Shown here: positions 37,789-46,333 of the stretch, piece by piece
How the letters are laid out: every line of letters starts with the position of its first letter
How positions within the stretch are numbered: the first letter of the stretch is position 1
Assembly: GCA_027486255.1 (NCBI GenBank)
Contig: JAIXPL010000009.1
Coordinates: 61,716-125,715, forward strand
Source of the DNA: Comamonadaceae bacterium
Lineage (GTDB): Bacteria; Pseudomonadota; Gammaproteobacteria; Burkholderiales; Burkholderiaceae_C
Reading direction: 5' to 3'
Length of the DNA stretch: 64,000 bases
Made by a program: the position numbers and the translations under genes
Notes under the pieces: model-generated
What the model was told of the DNA's origin: nothing
Databases searched by the model: none
What the model saw: the letters and a program-made list of their open reading frames with translations, nothing else

Positions 37789-38199
37789 TCAGCCGCCCGA
37801 CTCCTCGGCCACCACCAGGTCGGGATGCAGGGCGCGGATGCGCGGGTCGGTGTAGTAGCCGCCGTACTCGGTGTAGCGCAGGTAGGGCCGTCCGCAAGTC
37901 GTGCAGGCCCAGACCTCGCAGCGGTTATAGGGGAACCAGCCCGGGGCAATGGGCGCATCGGCCGACCAGGCGTGGGTGCCCTGCGGGTGGTATTCAAGCA
38001 GCGTCGGATCCTCGTCGCCGGCAGGCCTGAGCGTGCCCAGGCAGCGCAGCTGCGCCGCATCAAAGCCGCCAGGCACCGACTCCCAGCCTGCACAGGCGAG
38101 CGCGCCGCAGTGCGTACAGGGTGGGGCCTGCTGGCCACGGCGGCCCAGCGCCATGAGCTCACGGGCCGAATAAAAGGGAAGGCTGGTGTCTTCAGGCAT
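37789..38199 (-). CDS. Cysteine-pair protein of unknown function
   Basis: This 136-residue protein carries two CxxC-type pairs, PPCTHCG near residue 30 and WACTTCGRPYLRYTEYGGYYTDPRIR near 98. This suggests a bound zinc. I do not recognise a characterised family. It begins MPEDTSLPF from the ATG at 38199; a TTG three codons upstream is possible. It ends 18 bases before the zwf start, so it is probably co-transcribed with zwf-pgl, and it is divergent from amtB. Confidence 0.72.
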   Translation of the reverse strand: MPEDTSLPFYSARELMALGRRGQQAPPCTHCGALACAGWESVPGGFDAAQLRCLGTLRPAGDEDPTLLEYHPQGTHAWSADAPIAPGWFPYNRCEVWACTTCGRPYLRYTEYGGYYTDPRIRALHPDLVVAEESGG

Positions 38200-38295
38200 G
38201 CTTGACAAGGTGCTGCGCCGGCGAACCCACCGGTACCGGCCATCGCCCCGATATTACGTGAGCCGCCCACCGAAGGACGCACCGAACCCGCGCAC

Positions 38296-38311
38296 AGGCG
38301 CAAATCTTGCT
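38296..38311 (+). promoter_or_regulatory. Candidate sigma-54 promoter for amtB
   Basis: AGGCGC, then an AT-rich spacer, then CTTGCT. The GG (38297-38298) and GC (38309-38310) dinucleotides have the 12-base spacing of -24/-12 promoters. Two positions deviate from the TGGCAC/TTGC consensus. Confidence 0.4.
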
Positions 38312-38315
38312 TTTG

Positions 38316-38355
38316 TTTGGTGCATCATGCGTGTTTTGTGGGCTTGTGCACCAAA
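38316..38355. promoter_or_regulatory. 9-bp inverted repeat upstream of amtB, NtrC-like half-sites
   Basis: TTTGGTGCA and TGCACCAAA are exact complements separated by 22 bases. Each arm contains GGTGCA or TGCACC, the half-site of NtrC operators as in E. coli glnA. They face away from each other at unusual spacing, so NtrC binding is only suggested. Confidence 0.45.
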
Positions 38356-38394
38356 ACAAGGCGTGATTTCGTCGTTTTAAAGGAATCAAGTTTC

Positions 38395-39597
38395 ATGGAA
38401 GCACTAAAACAGGGCTCAGATGCGCTGTTCATTCTCCTGGGCGGCATCATGGTGCTGGCCATGCATGCAGGCTTTGCCTTTCTGGAGCTGGGCACCGTAC
38501 GCAAGAAAAACCAGGTCAATGCCCTGGTCAAGATCCTGGTGGATTTTTCCGTCTCCACCGTGGTTTATTTCGTGGTCGGTTACGGCGTGGCCTACGGCAC
38601 ACACTTCTTTGTGGGGGCCGAGCAGCTGGCCGCCAAGAATGGCTACGAGCTGGTGAAGTTCTTCTTCCTGCTCACCTTCGCGGCAGCCATTCCGGCCATC
38701 ATCTCCGGCGGCATCGCCGAGCGCTCGCGCTTTTACCCGCAGCTGCTGGCCACGGCCGTGATCGTGGGTTTGATCTACCCCTTCTTTGAGGGCATCGTCT
38801 GGAACCAGCAGTTCGGCGTGCAGGCCTGGATCAAGGCCACCACAGGTGATGAGTTTCACGACTTCGCCGGTTCGGTGGTGGTGCACGCCATGGGCGGTTG
38901 GCTGGCGCTGCCGGCCGTGCTGCTGCTGGGCGCACGCAGCAACCGCTACCGCAAGGACGGCGCCATGTCGGCCCATCCGCCCTCGAACATTCCCTTCCTG
39001 GCCCTGGGCGCCTGGATCCTCACCGTGGGCTGGTTCGGCTTCAATGTGATGAGCGCCCAGACCATCGACAAGATCTCGGGCCTGGTGGCCGTGAACTCGC
39101 TGATGGCCATGGTGGGCGGCACCCTGGTGGCGCTGCTCATGGGCAAGAACGACCCGGGCTTTGTGCACAACGGCCCGCTGGCGGGCCTGGTGGCTGTGTG
39201 CGCGGGCTCGGATCTGATGCATCCGCTGGGCGCGCTGGTGGTAGGCGGCGTGGCCGGCGCCATCTTCGTGGTGATGTTCACGCTCACGCAAAACCGCTGG
39301 AAGATTGACGATGTGCTGGGCGTCTGGCCGCTGCACGGCCTGTGCGGCGCCTGGGGCGGCATCGCATGCGGCATTTTCGGCAGCGCTTCCTTCGGCGGCC
39401 TGGGCGGGGTGAACCTGTCAGCGCAGCTGATAGGCACCGCCATGGGCGTGGCCTGGGCGGGCCTGGCCGGCTGGGCGGTCTATGGCCTGATCAAGGCGAG
39501 CGTGGGCCTGCGCCTGTCGCAGGAGGAAGAGTTCGAGGGTGCCGACCTGAGCGTGCACCGCATCGGCGCCACCCCGGACCGGGAAGTGAACTGGTAA
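38395..39597 (+). CDS. amtB: Ammonium transporter
   Basis: This 400-residue inner-membrane channel moves ammonia/ammonium. It has about 11 membrane helices, with motifs MHAGFAFLELGTVRKKN, the pore histidine region VVVHAMGGWLALPAVLLLG, and GVWPLHGLCGAWGGI. The ATG is preceded by AGGAA. No cleavable signal peptide is evident, unlike E. coli AmtB. No glnK (its usual PII regulator) is adjacent, which is uncommon. Nitrogen control is suggested by the upstream elements. Confidence 0.94.
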   Translation: MEALKQGSDALFILLGGIMVLAMHAGFAFLELGTVRKKNQVNALVKILVDFSVSTVVYFVVGYGVAYGTHFFVGAEQLAAKNGYELVKFFFLLTFAAAIPAIISGGIAERSRFYPQLLATAVIVGLIYPFFEGIVWNQQFGVQAWIKATTGDEFHDFAGSVVVHAMGGWLALPAVLLLGARSNRYRKDGAMSAHPPSNIPFLALGAWILTVGWFGFNVMSAQTIDKISGLVAVNSLMAMVGGTLVALLMGKNDPGFVHNGPLAGLVAVCAGSDLMHPLGALVVGGVAGAIFVVMFTLTQNRWKIDDVLGVWPLHGLCGAWGGIACGIFGSASFGGLGGVNLSAQLIGTAMGVAWAGLAGWAVYGLIKASVGLRLSQEEEFEGADLSVHRIGATPDREVNW

Positions 39598-39606
39598 GAC
39601 CCAAGC

Positions 39607-39668
39607 GCGCGGGGATTCCCGCGCCGGCCCGGGCGTCCTGCGCGGCCCATTTGCCGCGCAGGACGCCC
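39607..39668 (+). terminator. Tandem GC-rich hairpins after amtB
   Basis: A 7-bp stem GCGCGGG with CCCGCGC (39607-39624) is followed by a perfect 16-bp stem at 39631-39646 with 39653-39668. There is no immediate T tract, so termination or transcript protection is likely but unproven. Confidence 0.55.
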
Positions 39669-40020
39669 AGCAAACTGAAGAATATCGGTAAAAAAACCAC
39701 AGCCCGGGTTTCACGGCCGAGTATGGTCTGGCCGTTTAGTTTCTTGATGACTTTTTGTAAGTCGTTGAATTAAATGGATTTTTGGGGTTTCGCAAAGACG
39801 CCGTTCGAGTTTTGGGAATTGACAGCGTCGCCCATTGGCAAGATGAAAGAAAAAAGGGTAATCACCAGTTACTTTCCTTGCCGGCATTTAAGCAATCTCG
39901 CGCATAATCCCTTGGGCATGGTGGGCAACCACCACGCAAGTCAGGTGATTGGTCAGTTTCGCGCGTTTGTGCTTTCGGGACTCCATCGCTTTCGTTTCAG
40001 TGTTTTTGAGGAGTCCCAAG
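39669..40020 (+). other. AT-richer leader region of the RRM protein gene
   Basis: These 352 bases show no gene I can support and are visibly AT-richer than the surroundings. TTGACA occurs at 39819-39824 with a poor -10. CATAAT at 39903-39908 has TTGCCG 19 bases upstream. A long untranslated leader is typical of cold-induced RNA-binding protein genes. Confidence 0.4.
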
Positions 40021-40443
40021 ATGGGCAACAAACTTTACGTCGGCAATCTGCCGTACTCGGTGCGCGACGAAGATCTGCAGCAATCCTTTTCTGAATTCGG
40101 TTCTGTGACCAGTGCCAAAGTCATGATGGAGCGCGACACCGGTCGTTCCAAGGGCTTCGGCTTCGTGGAAATGGGCAGTGACGCCGAGGCGCAAGCCGCC
40201 ATCAACGGCATGAACGGCCAGTCCATGGGCGGCCGCAGTGTCGTCGTGAACGAAGCCCGTCCGATGGAGGCTCGTCCTCCCCGCAGCGGTGGCTTCGGCG
40301 GCGGTAGCGGTGGTGGCTTCGGCGGCGGCGGCGGTGGCCGTTCGGGCGGCGGCGGCTACGGCGGCGGCGGCAGTGATGGCGGTTTCCGCAGCCCCTACGG
40401 CGGTGGCGGTCGTGGCGGCGGCGGTGGCCGCGGCGGTTACTGA
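40021..40443 (+). CDS. Glycine-rich RRM RNA-binding protein
   Basis: This 140-residue protein has one RNA-recognition motif, with RNP2 LYVGNL (5-10) and RNP1 KGFGFVEM (about 44-51). A glycine-rich tail from about residue 90 contains RGG and GGYG repeats, ending RGGY. Such proteins act as RNA chaperones and are often cold-induced. The gene is flanked by a long leader and a strong terminator, so it stands alone. Confidence 0.92.
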   Translation: MGNKLYVGNLPYSVRDEDLQQSFSEFGSVTSAKVMMERDTGRSKGFGFVEMGSDAEAQAAINGMNGQSMGGRSVVVNEARPMEARPPRSGGFGGGSGGGFGGGGGGRSGGGGYGGGGSDGGFRSPYGGGGRGGGGGRGGY

Positions 40444-40518
40444 TCCTGCTGTCCCAGGACTGCGCCTGAACATCGATTCGGCACGGTCCTGACGCAGCGC
40501 ACGCCCCGACGTGCAAGC

Positions 40519-40550
40519 AAAACCCTGGCGCCTTGGCCCCAGGGTTTTTT
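40519..40550 (+). terminator. Intrinsic terminator after the RRM gene
   Basis: AAAACCCTGG pairs with CCAGGGTTTT around a 10-base loop and ends in six T residues. The A-rich left arm could also end the convergent lptC transcript. Confidence 0.88.
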
Positions 40551-40625
40551 CATGCCTGCAAAAAGAGCGCCCTGCGGTCGACGCACCATTTGCGGCCCTT
40601 TGCAAGCCTTTGCGACCCTTTTCGC

Positions 40626-41330
40626 TCAGGGGCGAGGTGCAGAAGAGGGCGGCTGAGAGGGTGTGGCCCGAGGCATGATGCGTGCCTTGGCGCGGCCTTC
40701 GAGTTCGACCATGCGATTGAGGTGGTCGTAGCGAAAACTCTCGCCGCTGAATTCATCCTGACCACTGAAAAAGCGCACGGGCAGGTGCGACAACATGCGC
40801 TCGTCTTTGGCGAAGACATGCAGGAAGTCGCCACGAAACTCCTGGCGAGGCAGCATGCCGCTGCGCGCGGTGGTCAGCGCATCGCGCACCACCACCGCGT
40901 TATTGAAGAGCTGCAGTTCCGAACCATCGTCACGGCTGAGGGCCAGACGGGCGCTGGCATGCGTCACGCGCCCATCAGGTGCCGTGGACTTCCAGCGGGG
41001 ATGGTCGACCTCGACGGTGGCACTGTCGTCGTAATGCCGCATCTCGGCGCCAAAGAGCTGGCTCTGCAGGCGACCGTCCTTGTCATAGGTGCGCATGGTG
41101 GCGCCGCGCATGAAGAAATCGACCTCATGCGTCTTAGCTTGTGCTTCCTGCGGCTCGGCCAGCTGCGGTGCCTGGCGCACCATCCAGTAGGTGAGCAAGG
41201 CCAGCACGGCCATGAGCACCATGGGCAGGTAAATCGCCAATCGGTCCCAGACGGCCAGCACCGCGCGCAACAGCTGCCGAGGGCCCAGATTCGCCGCGTG
41301 GGGGGCCGGGAAAAGGTCCGGCAGATTCAT
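40626..41330 (-). CDS. lptC: LPS export protein LptC
   Basis: This 234-residue protein has one N-terminal membrane anchor (about residues 30-50, IYLPMVLMAVLALLTYWMV) and a periplasmic beta-jellyroll (DUF1239). It forms part of the bridge that carries lipopolysaccharide from LptBFG to LptA. It overlaps kdsC by four bases. LptA and lptB, which usually follow, are absent here; a terminator and the convergent RRM gene lie downstream. Confidence 0.9.
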   Translation of the reverse strand: MNLPDLFPAPHAANLGPRQLLRAVLAVWDRLAIYLPMVLMAVLALLTYWMVRQAPQLAEPQEAQAKTHEVDFFMRGATMRTYDKDGRLQSQLFGAEMRHYDDSATVEVDHPRWKSTAPDGRVTHASARLALSRDDGSELQLFNNAVVVRDALTTARSGMLPRQEFRGDFLHVFAKDERMLSHLPVRFFSGQDEFSGESFRYDHLNRMVELEGRAKARIMPRATPSQPPSSAPRP

Positions 41331-41914
41331 CGCTGGTAGTCGTCCAACAGGCGTGCGTAGTGTCCGGTGGCCGTGAGCAGCAGGTCGCACCACTCGCGCA
41401 CGGCACCATGGCCGGCGGCGGCCTGCGTCACATGGTGCGCAGCCGCACGCACCTCTGCATGGGCATGCGCCGGGGCGCAGCTGACGGCAGCGCGGCGCAT
41501 CACCGGCAGATCGGGCCAGTCGTCGCCCATGGCCGCGGCCTGGTGCCAGTCCAGGCCCAGCTTGGCCAGGGTGTCTTCGGCCGCGGGTCGCTTGTCTTCC
41601 GTGCCGAAATAGGCATGCGTGATGCCCAGGGCATCCAGGCGCGCACGCAGCACCAGGCTGTCGCGGCCGGTGATCACCACGGGCGTGATGCCCGCTTTTT
41701 GCAGCAGCTTCAGGCCATGACCGTCCAGGGTGTTGAAGCGCTTGATCGTCTCACTGGCCACGTAGAACTGGCCGGTGGGCGCCGCACGCTCGGCATGCTC
41801 GCTGAAGTACAGGCCGCCATCGGTGAGCACGCCATCGACATCGAAAAAGGCCACGCGCACGTCCTGCGCGGGCAGCAGCTGCTCGGGGGTGAAGGACAGG
41901 GCAGGCAGGGTCAT
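41327..41914 (-). CDS. kdsC: 3-deoxy-D-manno-octulosonate 8-phosphate phosphatase
   Basis: This 195-residue HAD-family phosphatase removes phosphate from KDO 8-phosphate, a precursor of lipopolysaccharide. The nucleophile motif is FFDVDGVLTDGG near residue 23, and the later motif MGDDWPDLPVM carries metal-binding aspartates. The start ATG overlaps the kdsD stop by one base. It is coupled to lptC downstream. Confidence 0.94.
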   Translation of the reverse strand: MTLPALSFTPEQLLPAQDVRVAFFDVDGVLTDGGLYFSEHAERAAPTGQFYVASETIKRFNTLDGHGLKLLQKAGITPVVITGRDSLVLRARLDALGITHAYFGTEDKRPAAEDTLAKLGLDWHQAAAMGDDWPDLPVMRRAAVSCAPAHAHAEVRAAAHHVTQAAAGHGAVREWCDLLLTATGHYARLLDDYQR

Positions 41915-42906
41915 CAGATCACCTTGGCCCGCATCAGATCGTTGCTGTTGAGCGCGCCGCACAGGCGCGCGGCCTCGTCCACCACCAGCACACTGGTGAT
42001 GCGGTGCTGCTCCATGAGCGCGGCCGCCTCGGCCGCCAGGGCCGTGGCCTGCAGGGTGCGGGGCTGGGCATGCATCACATCGGCCGCACGCAGCTGGCGC
42101 AGGTCCTGACCCTGCTCGACCAAGCGGCGCAGATCGCCGTCGGTGAAGATGCCCAGCACGCGGCGCTGGTCATCGACCACGGCGGTGGCGCCCAAACCCT
42201 TGCTGCTCATCTCGCGCATGAGTTCGCTAAAACCCGCGTCCGCACCAACAGCCGGCACAGCCTCGCCTGTGCGCATGACATCGCTCACATGCGTGAGCAG
42301 CTTGCGGCCGAGCGATCCGCCCGGGTGTGAGCGGGCAAAGTCTTCCGGCTTGAAGCCGCGTGCATCGAGCAGGGCCACGGCCAGGGCGTCACCCATGGCC
42401 AGCTGGGCCGTGGTGCTGGCGGTGGGCGCCAGGTTCAAGGGACAAGCTTCCTGCGACACGCTGGTGTCCAGCACCACATTGGCATGGCGCGCCAGGGAGG
42501 AGCCCAGGCCGCCGGTCATGGCGATCAGCTTGACCTGCTGGCGGCGCAGTGTGGGCAACAAATTGGTGAGCTCTTCGCTCTCGCCGCTGTTGGAGATGCC
42601 CAGCACCACGTCCTCGGCCGTGATCATGCCCAGATCGCCATGGCTGGCCTCGGCGGGGTGCACGAACATGGCGGGGGTGCCGGTGGAGGCAAGCGTGGCG
42701 GCAATCTTGCGGCCGATGTGGCCGCTCTTGCCCATGCCCATGACCACGATGCGGCCACGGCACGCCAGCATCAGGCCCACGGCACGGCTGAAGTCTTCGC
42801 CAACGCGCGCCGCCAGGCCCAGCACGGCCGCCGCCTCGATCTCGAAGGTCTTGCGGGCCAGTGCCAGCGACTGTGCAGGATCGAAGGTCTTGGCGCCTAG
42901 GGTCAT
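41914..42906 (-). CDS. kdsD: Arabinose 5-phosphate isomerase
   Basis: This 330-residue enzyme interconverts ribulose 5-phosphate and arabinose 5-phosphate, the first step toward KDO. An N-terminal SIS sugar-isomerase domain carries MGMGKSGHIGRKIAATLAS and GISNSGESEEL, followed by the HPGGSLGRKLL segment. Two C-terminal CBS domains begin near VSDVM and ADVMHA. It heads kdsD-kdsC-lptC and is divergent from the antiporter gene. Confidence 0.95.
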   Translation of the reverse strand: MTLGAKTFDPAQSLALARKTFEIEAAAVLGLAARVGEDFSRAVGLMLACRGRIVVMGMGKSGHIGRKIAATLASTGTPAMFVHPAEASHGDLGMITAEDVVLGISNSGESEELTNLLPTLRRQQVKLIAMTGGLGSSLARHANVVLDTSVSQEACPLNLAPTASTTAQLAMGDALAVALLDARGFKPEDFARSHPGGSLGRKLLTHVSDVMRTGEAVPAVGADAGFSELMREMSSKGLGATAVVDDQRRVLGIFTDGDLRRLVEQGQDLRQLRAADVMHAQPRTLQATALAAEAAALMEQHRITSVLVVDEAARLCGALNSNDLMRAKVI

Positions 42907-42957
42907 GACCGCATTCTAGTGAGCCGCCGCAGAGGCATCCGCTACCATGCTTGGACG

Positions 42958-44943
42958 ATGTCTGGACTCGAGCTCACGCTCTTTTACCTCTTGGCCGCGG
43001 TGATGGGCGTGGTGGTCTGCCGCTACCTCAAGCTGCCGCCCGTGCTGGGCTACCTGGCGGTGGGCGTGGTCATCGGCCCGAATGCGCTGGCCCTGGCGGA
43101 CAACGCCGACAGCGTGCGCCACCTGGGCGAATTCGGCGTGGTGTTTCTGATGTTCGTCATTGGCCTGGAGTTCAACCTGGGCAAGCTGCGCGCCATGCGC
43201 CGGCACGTGTTCGGCCTGGGCCTGTGCCAGGTGGTGCTGACCATGCTGCTGGTGGTGGGCGGCTCGCTGCTGCTGAGCTGGGGCGCGCCCCGCCTGTGGA
43301 ACCTGTCCTGGCAGGCCGCGCTGGCGCTGTCAGGCGCAGTGGCCATGAGCAGCACGGCGCTGGTGGTCAAGATGCTGGCCGAGCGCCTGGAGCTCGAGAC
43401 CGAGCATGGCCGCCGCGTGATGGGCATCCTGCTGTTTCAAGATCTGGCCGTGGTGCCCCTGCTGGTGATCATTCCTGCCTTGGGCTCGCCGGCCGAAGAA
43501 CTCTTCGGTGCGCTGGCCCTGGCCTTCTTGAAAGCCTCGGTGCTGGTGGGCGTGCTGCTCACCGGCGGTCAGCGCGTGATGCGCTGGTGGCTCACCCTGG
43601 TGGCGCGGCGCAAGAGCGAAGAGCTTTTTGTGCTCAACCTCCTGCTGGTGACGCTGGCGCTGGCCTGGCTCACCGAACTGGCCGGCCTGAGCCTGGCGCT
43701 GGGCGCCTTCATGGCCGGCATGCTGATTTCCGAGACCGAATACAAGCACCAGGTGGAAACCGACATCCGGCCCTTCCACGACGTGCTGCTGGGCCTCTTC
43801 TTCATCAGCATCGGCATGATGCTCGACTGGCGCGAGGTGGCGGGCAACTGGCCCTTGGTGCTGGTGCTGCTGCTGGTGCCGGTGCTGCTCAAGCTGGCCC
43901 TGATCACAGCCCTGACCTGGGTACTGGGGGCCACGGCAGGCGTGGCGCTGCGCACGGGCCTGTACCTGGCGCAGGCCGGCGAATTTGGCTTTGTGCTGCT
44001 CACGCTGGCGCAGGACAGCCGGCTGGTGCCCGCCAGCCTCCTCAACCCCGTGCTGGCGGCCATGGTGCTGTCCATGCTGGCCACACCCTTCATCATCCTG
44101 AGCGCCAATCAGATCGTCATGAAGCTGGTGAGCAGCGAATGGATGCAGCAGTCGCTGCAGATGACCAGCATCGCCCGCAAGGCCATCAATACCCAAAAGC
44201 ACGTGATCATCTGCGGCTACGGCCGCTGCGGCCAAAACCTGGCCCGCATGCTGGACAAGGAAGACATTCCCCACATCGCGCTCGACCTGGACCCCGACCG
44301 CGTGCGCCAGGCCGCCGCCGCGGGCAACTCAGTGGTGTTTGGTGACGCGGTGCGGCCACAGTCGCTCATGGCCGCGGGCCTGGCCCGAGCCAGCGCCGTG
44401 GTGGTGACCTACCTGGACACGGCCAGCGCGCTGAAGGTGCTGGCCAATGTGCGCGAGCATTCGCCCAGCGTACCGGTGATCGTGCGCACGGTGGACGACC
44501 ACGACCTCGAACAGCTGCAGGCCGCCGGCGCCACCGAAGTGGTGCCCGAGGCCATTGAGGGCAGCCTGATGCTGGCCAGCCACGCGCTGGCCCTGGTGGG
44601 CGTGCCCATGCGGCGCGTGATCCGCCTGGTGCAGGACCAGCGAGACGCCCGCTACAACCTGCTGCGCGGCTACTTCCACGGGGCCGACGACAGCAGCCTG
44701 CATGAGATGGAGCAGGAGCGGCTGTCCACCGTCAACCTGCCGCCTGGCGCCAGACTGGCGGGCAAGCCGCTGGACGCGCTGGCGCTGCACGCCGTGGGGG
44801 TGCGCGTGGTGAGCCTGCGCCGCGCGGGCGGGCAAAGTGTGCCCATCGACGAGGGCTCCTTGCTCGAGGGTGGCGACACCTTGGTGCTCTCAGGCCGGCC
44901 GGCTGCGCTGGCGCTGGCTGAAGACAAACTGCTCAAAGGATGA
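42958..44943 (+). CDS. Monovalent cation:proton antiporter, Kef type (CPA2)
   Basis: This 661-residue protein has a membrane domain of about 12 helices (residues 1-390). A cytoplasmic TrkA-N nucleotide-binding domain follows ([18 protein letters not shown] near 415), then a TrkA-C domain (about 580-660). It resembles KefB/KefC potassium efflux proteins, which use glutathione or nucleotide sensing. No ancillary KefF/KefG gene is next to it. The start ATG is the last codon before MSGLELT. Potassium specificity is inferred. Confidence 0.9.
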   Translation: MSGLELTLFYLLAAVMGVVVCRYLKLPPVLGYLAVGVVIGPNALALADNADSVRHLGEFGVVFLMFVIGLEFNLGKLRAMRRHVFGLGLCQVVLTMLLVVGGSLLLSWGAPRLWNLSWQAALALSGAVAMSSTALVVKMLAERLELETEHGRRVMGILLFQDLAVVPLLVIIPALGSPAEELFGALALAFLKASVLVGVLLTGGQRVMRWWLTLVARRKSEELFVLNLLLVTLALAWLTELAGLSLALGAFMAGMLISETEYKHQVETDIRPFHDVLLGLFFISIGMMLDWREVAGNWPLVLVLLLVPVLLKLALITALTWVLGATAGVALRTGLYLAQAGEFGFVLLTLAQDSRLVPASLLNPVLAAMVLSMLATPFIILSANQIVMKLVSSEWMQQSLQMTSIARKAINTQKHVIICGYGRCGQNLARMLDKEDIPHIALDLDPDRVRQAAAAGNSVVFGDAVRPQSLMAAGLARASAVVVTYLDTASALKVLANVREHSPSVPVIVRTVDDHDLEQLQAAGATEVVPEAIEGSLMLASHALALVGVPMRRVIRLVQDQRDARYNLLRGYFHGADDSSLHEMEQERLSTVNLPPGARLAGKPLDALALHAVGVRVVSLRRAGGQSVPIDEGSLLEGGDTLVLSGRPAALALAEDKLLKG

Positions 44944-44959
44944 ATCCGCCGTGACCGTG

Positions 44960-45505
44960 ATGAATGTGCATGACTTCCTGCGCCGCCATATCCGCACCGT
45001 GCCCGACTGGCCGGCCCCGGGCGTGCAATTCCGCGACATCACGCCGCTGCTGCAGGATCCGCGCGTCTTCCGGGTGCTGGTCGATGCCTTTGTGCACCGC
45101 TACATGGACCCGGCGCTGCGGCCCGACGTGGTGGCCGGGCTCGATGCGCGCGGCTTCATCCTGGGCGCGGTGGTGGCCTACGAGCTGGGCGTGGGCTTCG
45201 TGCCGATCCGCAAGAAAGGCAAGCTGCCCTTCACCACCGTGGAGGAAACCTACGAGCTGGAGTACGGCAGCGCCACGGTGGAGCTGCACACCGATGCGGT
45301 GCAGCCCGGCCAGCGCGTGCTGCTGATCGACGACCTGATCGCCACCGGCGGCACCATGATGGCCGGCCGCAGGCTGTTGGAAAAACTCGGGGCCACGGTG
45401 ATCGAGGGCGCCGCCATCGTCGACCTGCCCGAGCTGGGCGGCTCGGCGCGGCTCAAGGCCTCGGGCCTGCACCTGTTCACCTTGGTGGACTTTGACGGGC
45501 ACTGA
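44960..45505 (+). CDS. apt: Adenine phosphoribosyltransferase
   Basis: This 181-residue salvage enzyme makes AMP from adenine and PRPP. The PRPP-binding motif is [14 protein letters not shown], and RKKGKLP lies in the flexible loop region. It follows the antiporter by 16 bases. The ATG at 44960 is used; a GTG three codons upstream is possible. Confidence 0.95.
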   Translation: MNVHDFLRRHIRTVPDWPAPGVQFRDITPLLQDPRVFRVLVDAFVHRYMDPALRPDVVAGLDARGFILGAVVAYELGVGFVPIRKKGKLPFTTVEETYELEYGSATVELHTDAVQPGQRVLLIDDLIATGGTMMAGRRLLEKLGATVIEGAAIVDLPELGGSARLKASGLHLFTLVDFDGH

Positions 45506-45562
45506 GGCTGGGCGGCGCTCGCCGCATGACCCTGCAGCGCACTGGGCCGCGGCCACCTTGGC

Positions 45563-46174
45563 ATGATGCGCGACATGCAGCACGACGCCATTTCCTTGAA
45601 AACGCACGGCCCCAGCCGCCGGCAGCTGTTGGTGGGTGCGGCCGGCCTGGCGCTGGGCCCCGCCTATGCCAACAACCAGGTCCGGGAAGCGGCCGTGTTC
45701 GCCGGGCAGCTGCGCCAGGGCGGCTGCGCCGTGGTGATCCGCCATGCCCAGACCGAGCCCGGTCTGGGCGACCCCCCCGGCTTCCGGCTCGATGAATGCG
45801 GCACGCAGCGCCAGCTCAGTCTGGCCGGCCGCGAGCAATCAAAACGGTTGGGCCAATGGTTCGCCCAGCGCAAGCTGCTGCCGCGCGAGGTGCGCACCAG
45901 CCAGTGGTGCCGCTGCCGACACACGGCCGAGCTGGCCTTCGGCAGCGCCACCGAGTGGCCGGCCCTGAACTCCACCTTCGGTGACAGCCGTCCGCAGGCT
46001 GCCCAGACTGCGCAGCTGCGCGAACGGCTGGCACAGATTCCCGAGCGGCAGTTCGAGGTTTGGGTCACGCACCAGGTCAACATGACCGACCTCACAGACC
46101 AGTACCCCTCCATGGGCGAAGCCTTCCTGGTAGACACCACCGGCCGCATGCGCGGTCGCTTCATGTTCGCCTGA
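45563..46174 (+). CDS. Exported histidine phosphatase family protein
   Basis: This 203-residue protein has a Tat-type signal (SRRQLLVGAAGLALGPAYA). A histidine phosphatase core includes the phospho-histidine motif VIRHAQTEPG and the later VWVTHQVN. The second half of the usual RHG motif is altered (RHA). It is an extracytoplasmic enzyme of unknown substrate. Its last 16 codons lie in a 106-bp direct repeat, the other copy of which is at 54367. Before the island it would have converged on the MFS gene now at 54425, 7 bases away. Confidence 0.85.
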   Translation: MMRDMQHDAISLKTHGPSRRQLLVGAAGLALGPAYANNQVREAAVFAGQLRQGGCAVVIRHAQTEPGLGDPPGFRLDECGTQRQLSLAGREQSKRLGQWFAQRKLLPREVRTSQWCRCRHTAELAFGSATEWPALNSTFGDSRPQAAQTAQLRERLAQIPERQFEVWVTHQVNMTDLTDQYPSMGEAFLVDTTGRMRGRFMFA

Positions 46175-46229
46175 GGCGCCTTCAGAGCGGCGGCGCCGGA
46201 TGCCGCGTGCGAGCAAAGCTGGCGATGGC
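46124..46229. repeat. Left 106-bp direct repeat bounding the P450 island
   Basis: This copy carries the last 16 codons and stop of the histidine phosphatase, a 7-bp spacer, and the last 15 codons plus stop of an MFS protein in reverse. It aligns without gaps to 54367-54472 with 13 mismatches in 106 bases. The stretch 46180-46217 is identical in both copies (38 bases). Confidence 0.92.
46182..46229 (-). pseudogene. Remnant of the MFS gene 3' end
   Basis: The minus strand reads AIASFARTRHPAPPL then a stop, the same C terminus as the intact MFS protein ending at 54425. There is no MFS sequence further upstream, so this is a 15-codon fragment at the left island boundary. Confidence 0.88.
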
Positions 46230-46333
46230 CGGCAAACACCCGAGGCAATCCCGGAAAAAGCCAGTGGAGAGGCCCCGACTTTCATGGCCTGGAGCCTCGT
46301 CGGCCGGCCGGACCACCGCAGGGCCCCAGCGAC

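Noticed and set aside
36154-38205. 683-codon plus-strand frame opposite zwf and pgl
   Set aside because: Shadow of two overlapping metabolic genes with intact motifs.
39774-40094. 106-codon frame in the RRM leader
   Set aside because: Overlaps the start of the RRM gene in another frame, has no ribosome site or recognisable domain.
40290-40440. Dense GGC/GGT repeats
   Set aside because: They encode the glycine-rich tail of the RRM protein and are not a CRISPR or satellite array.
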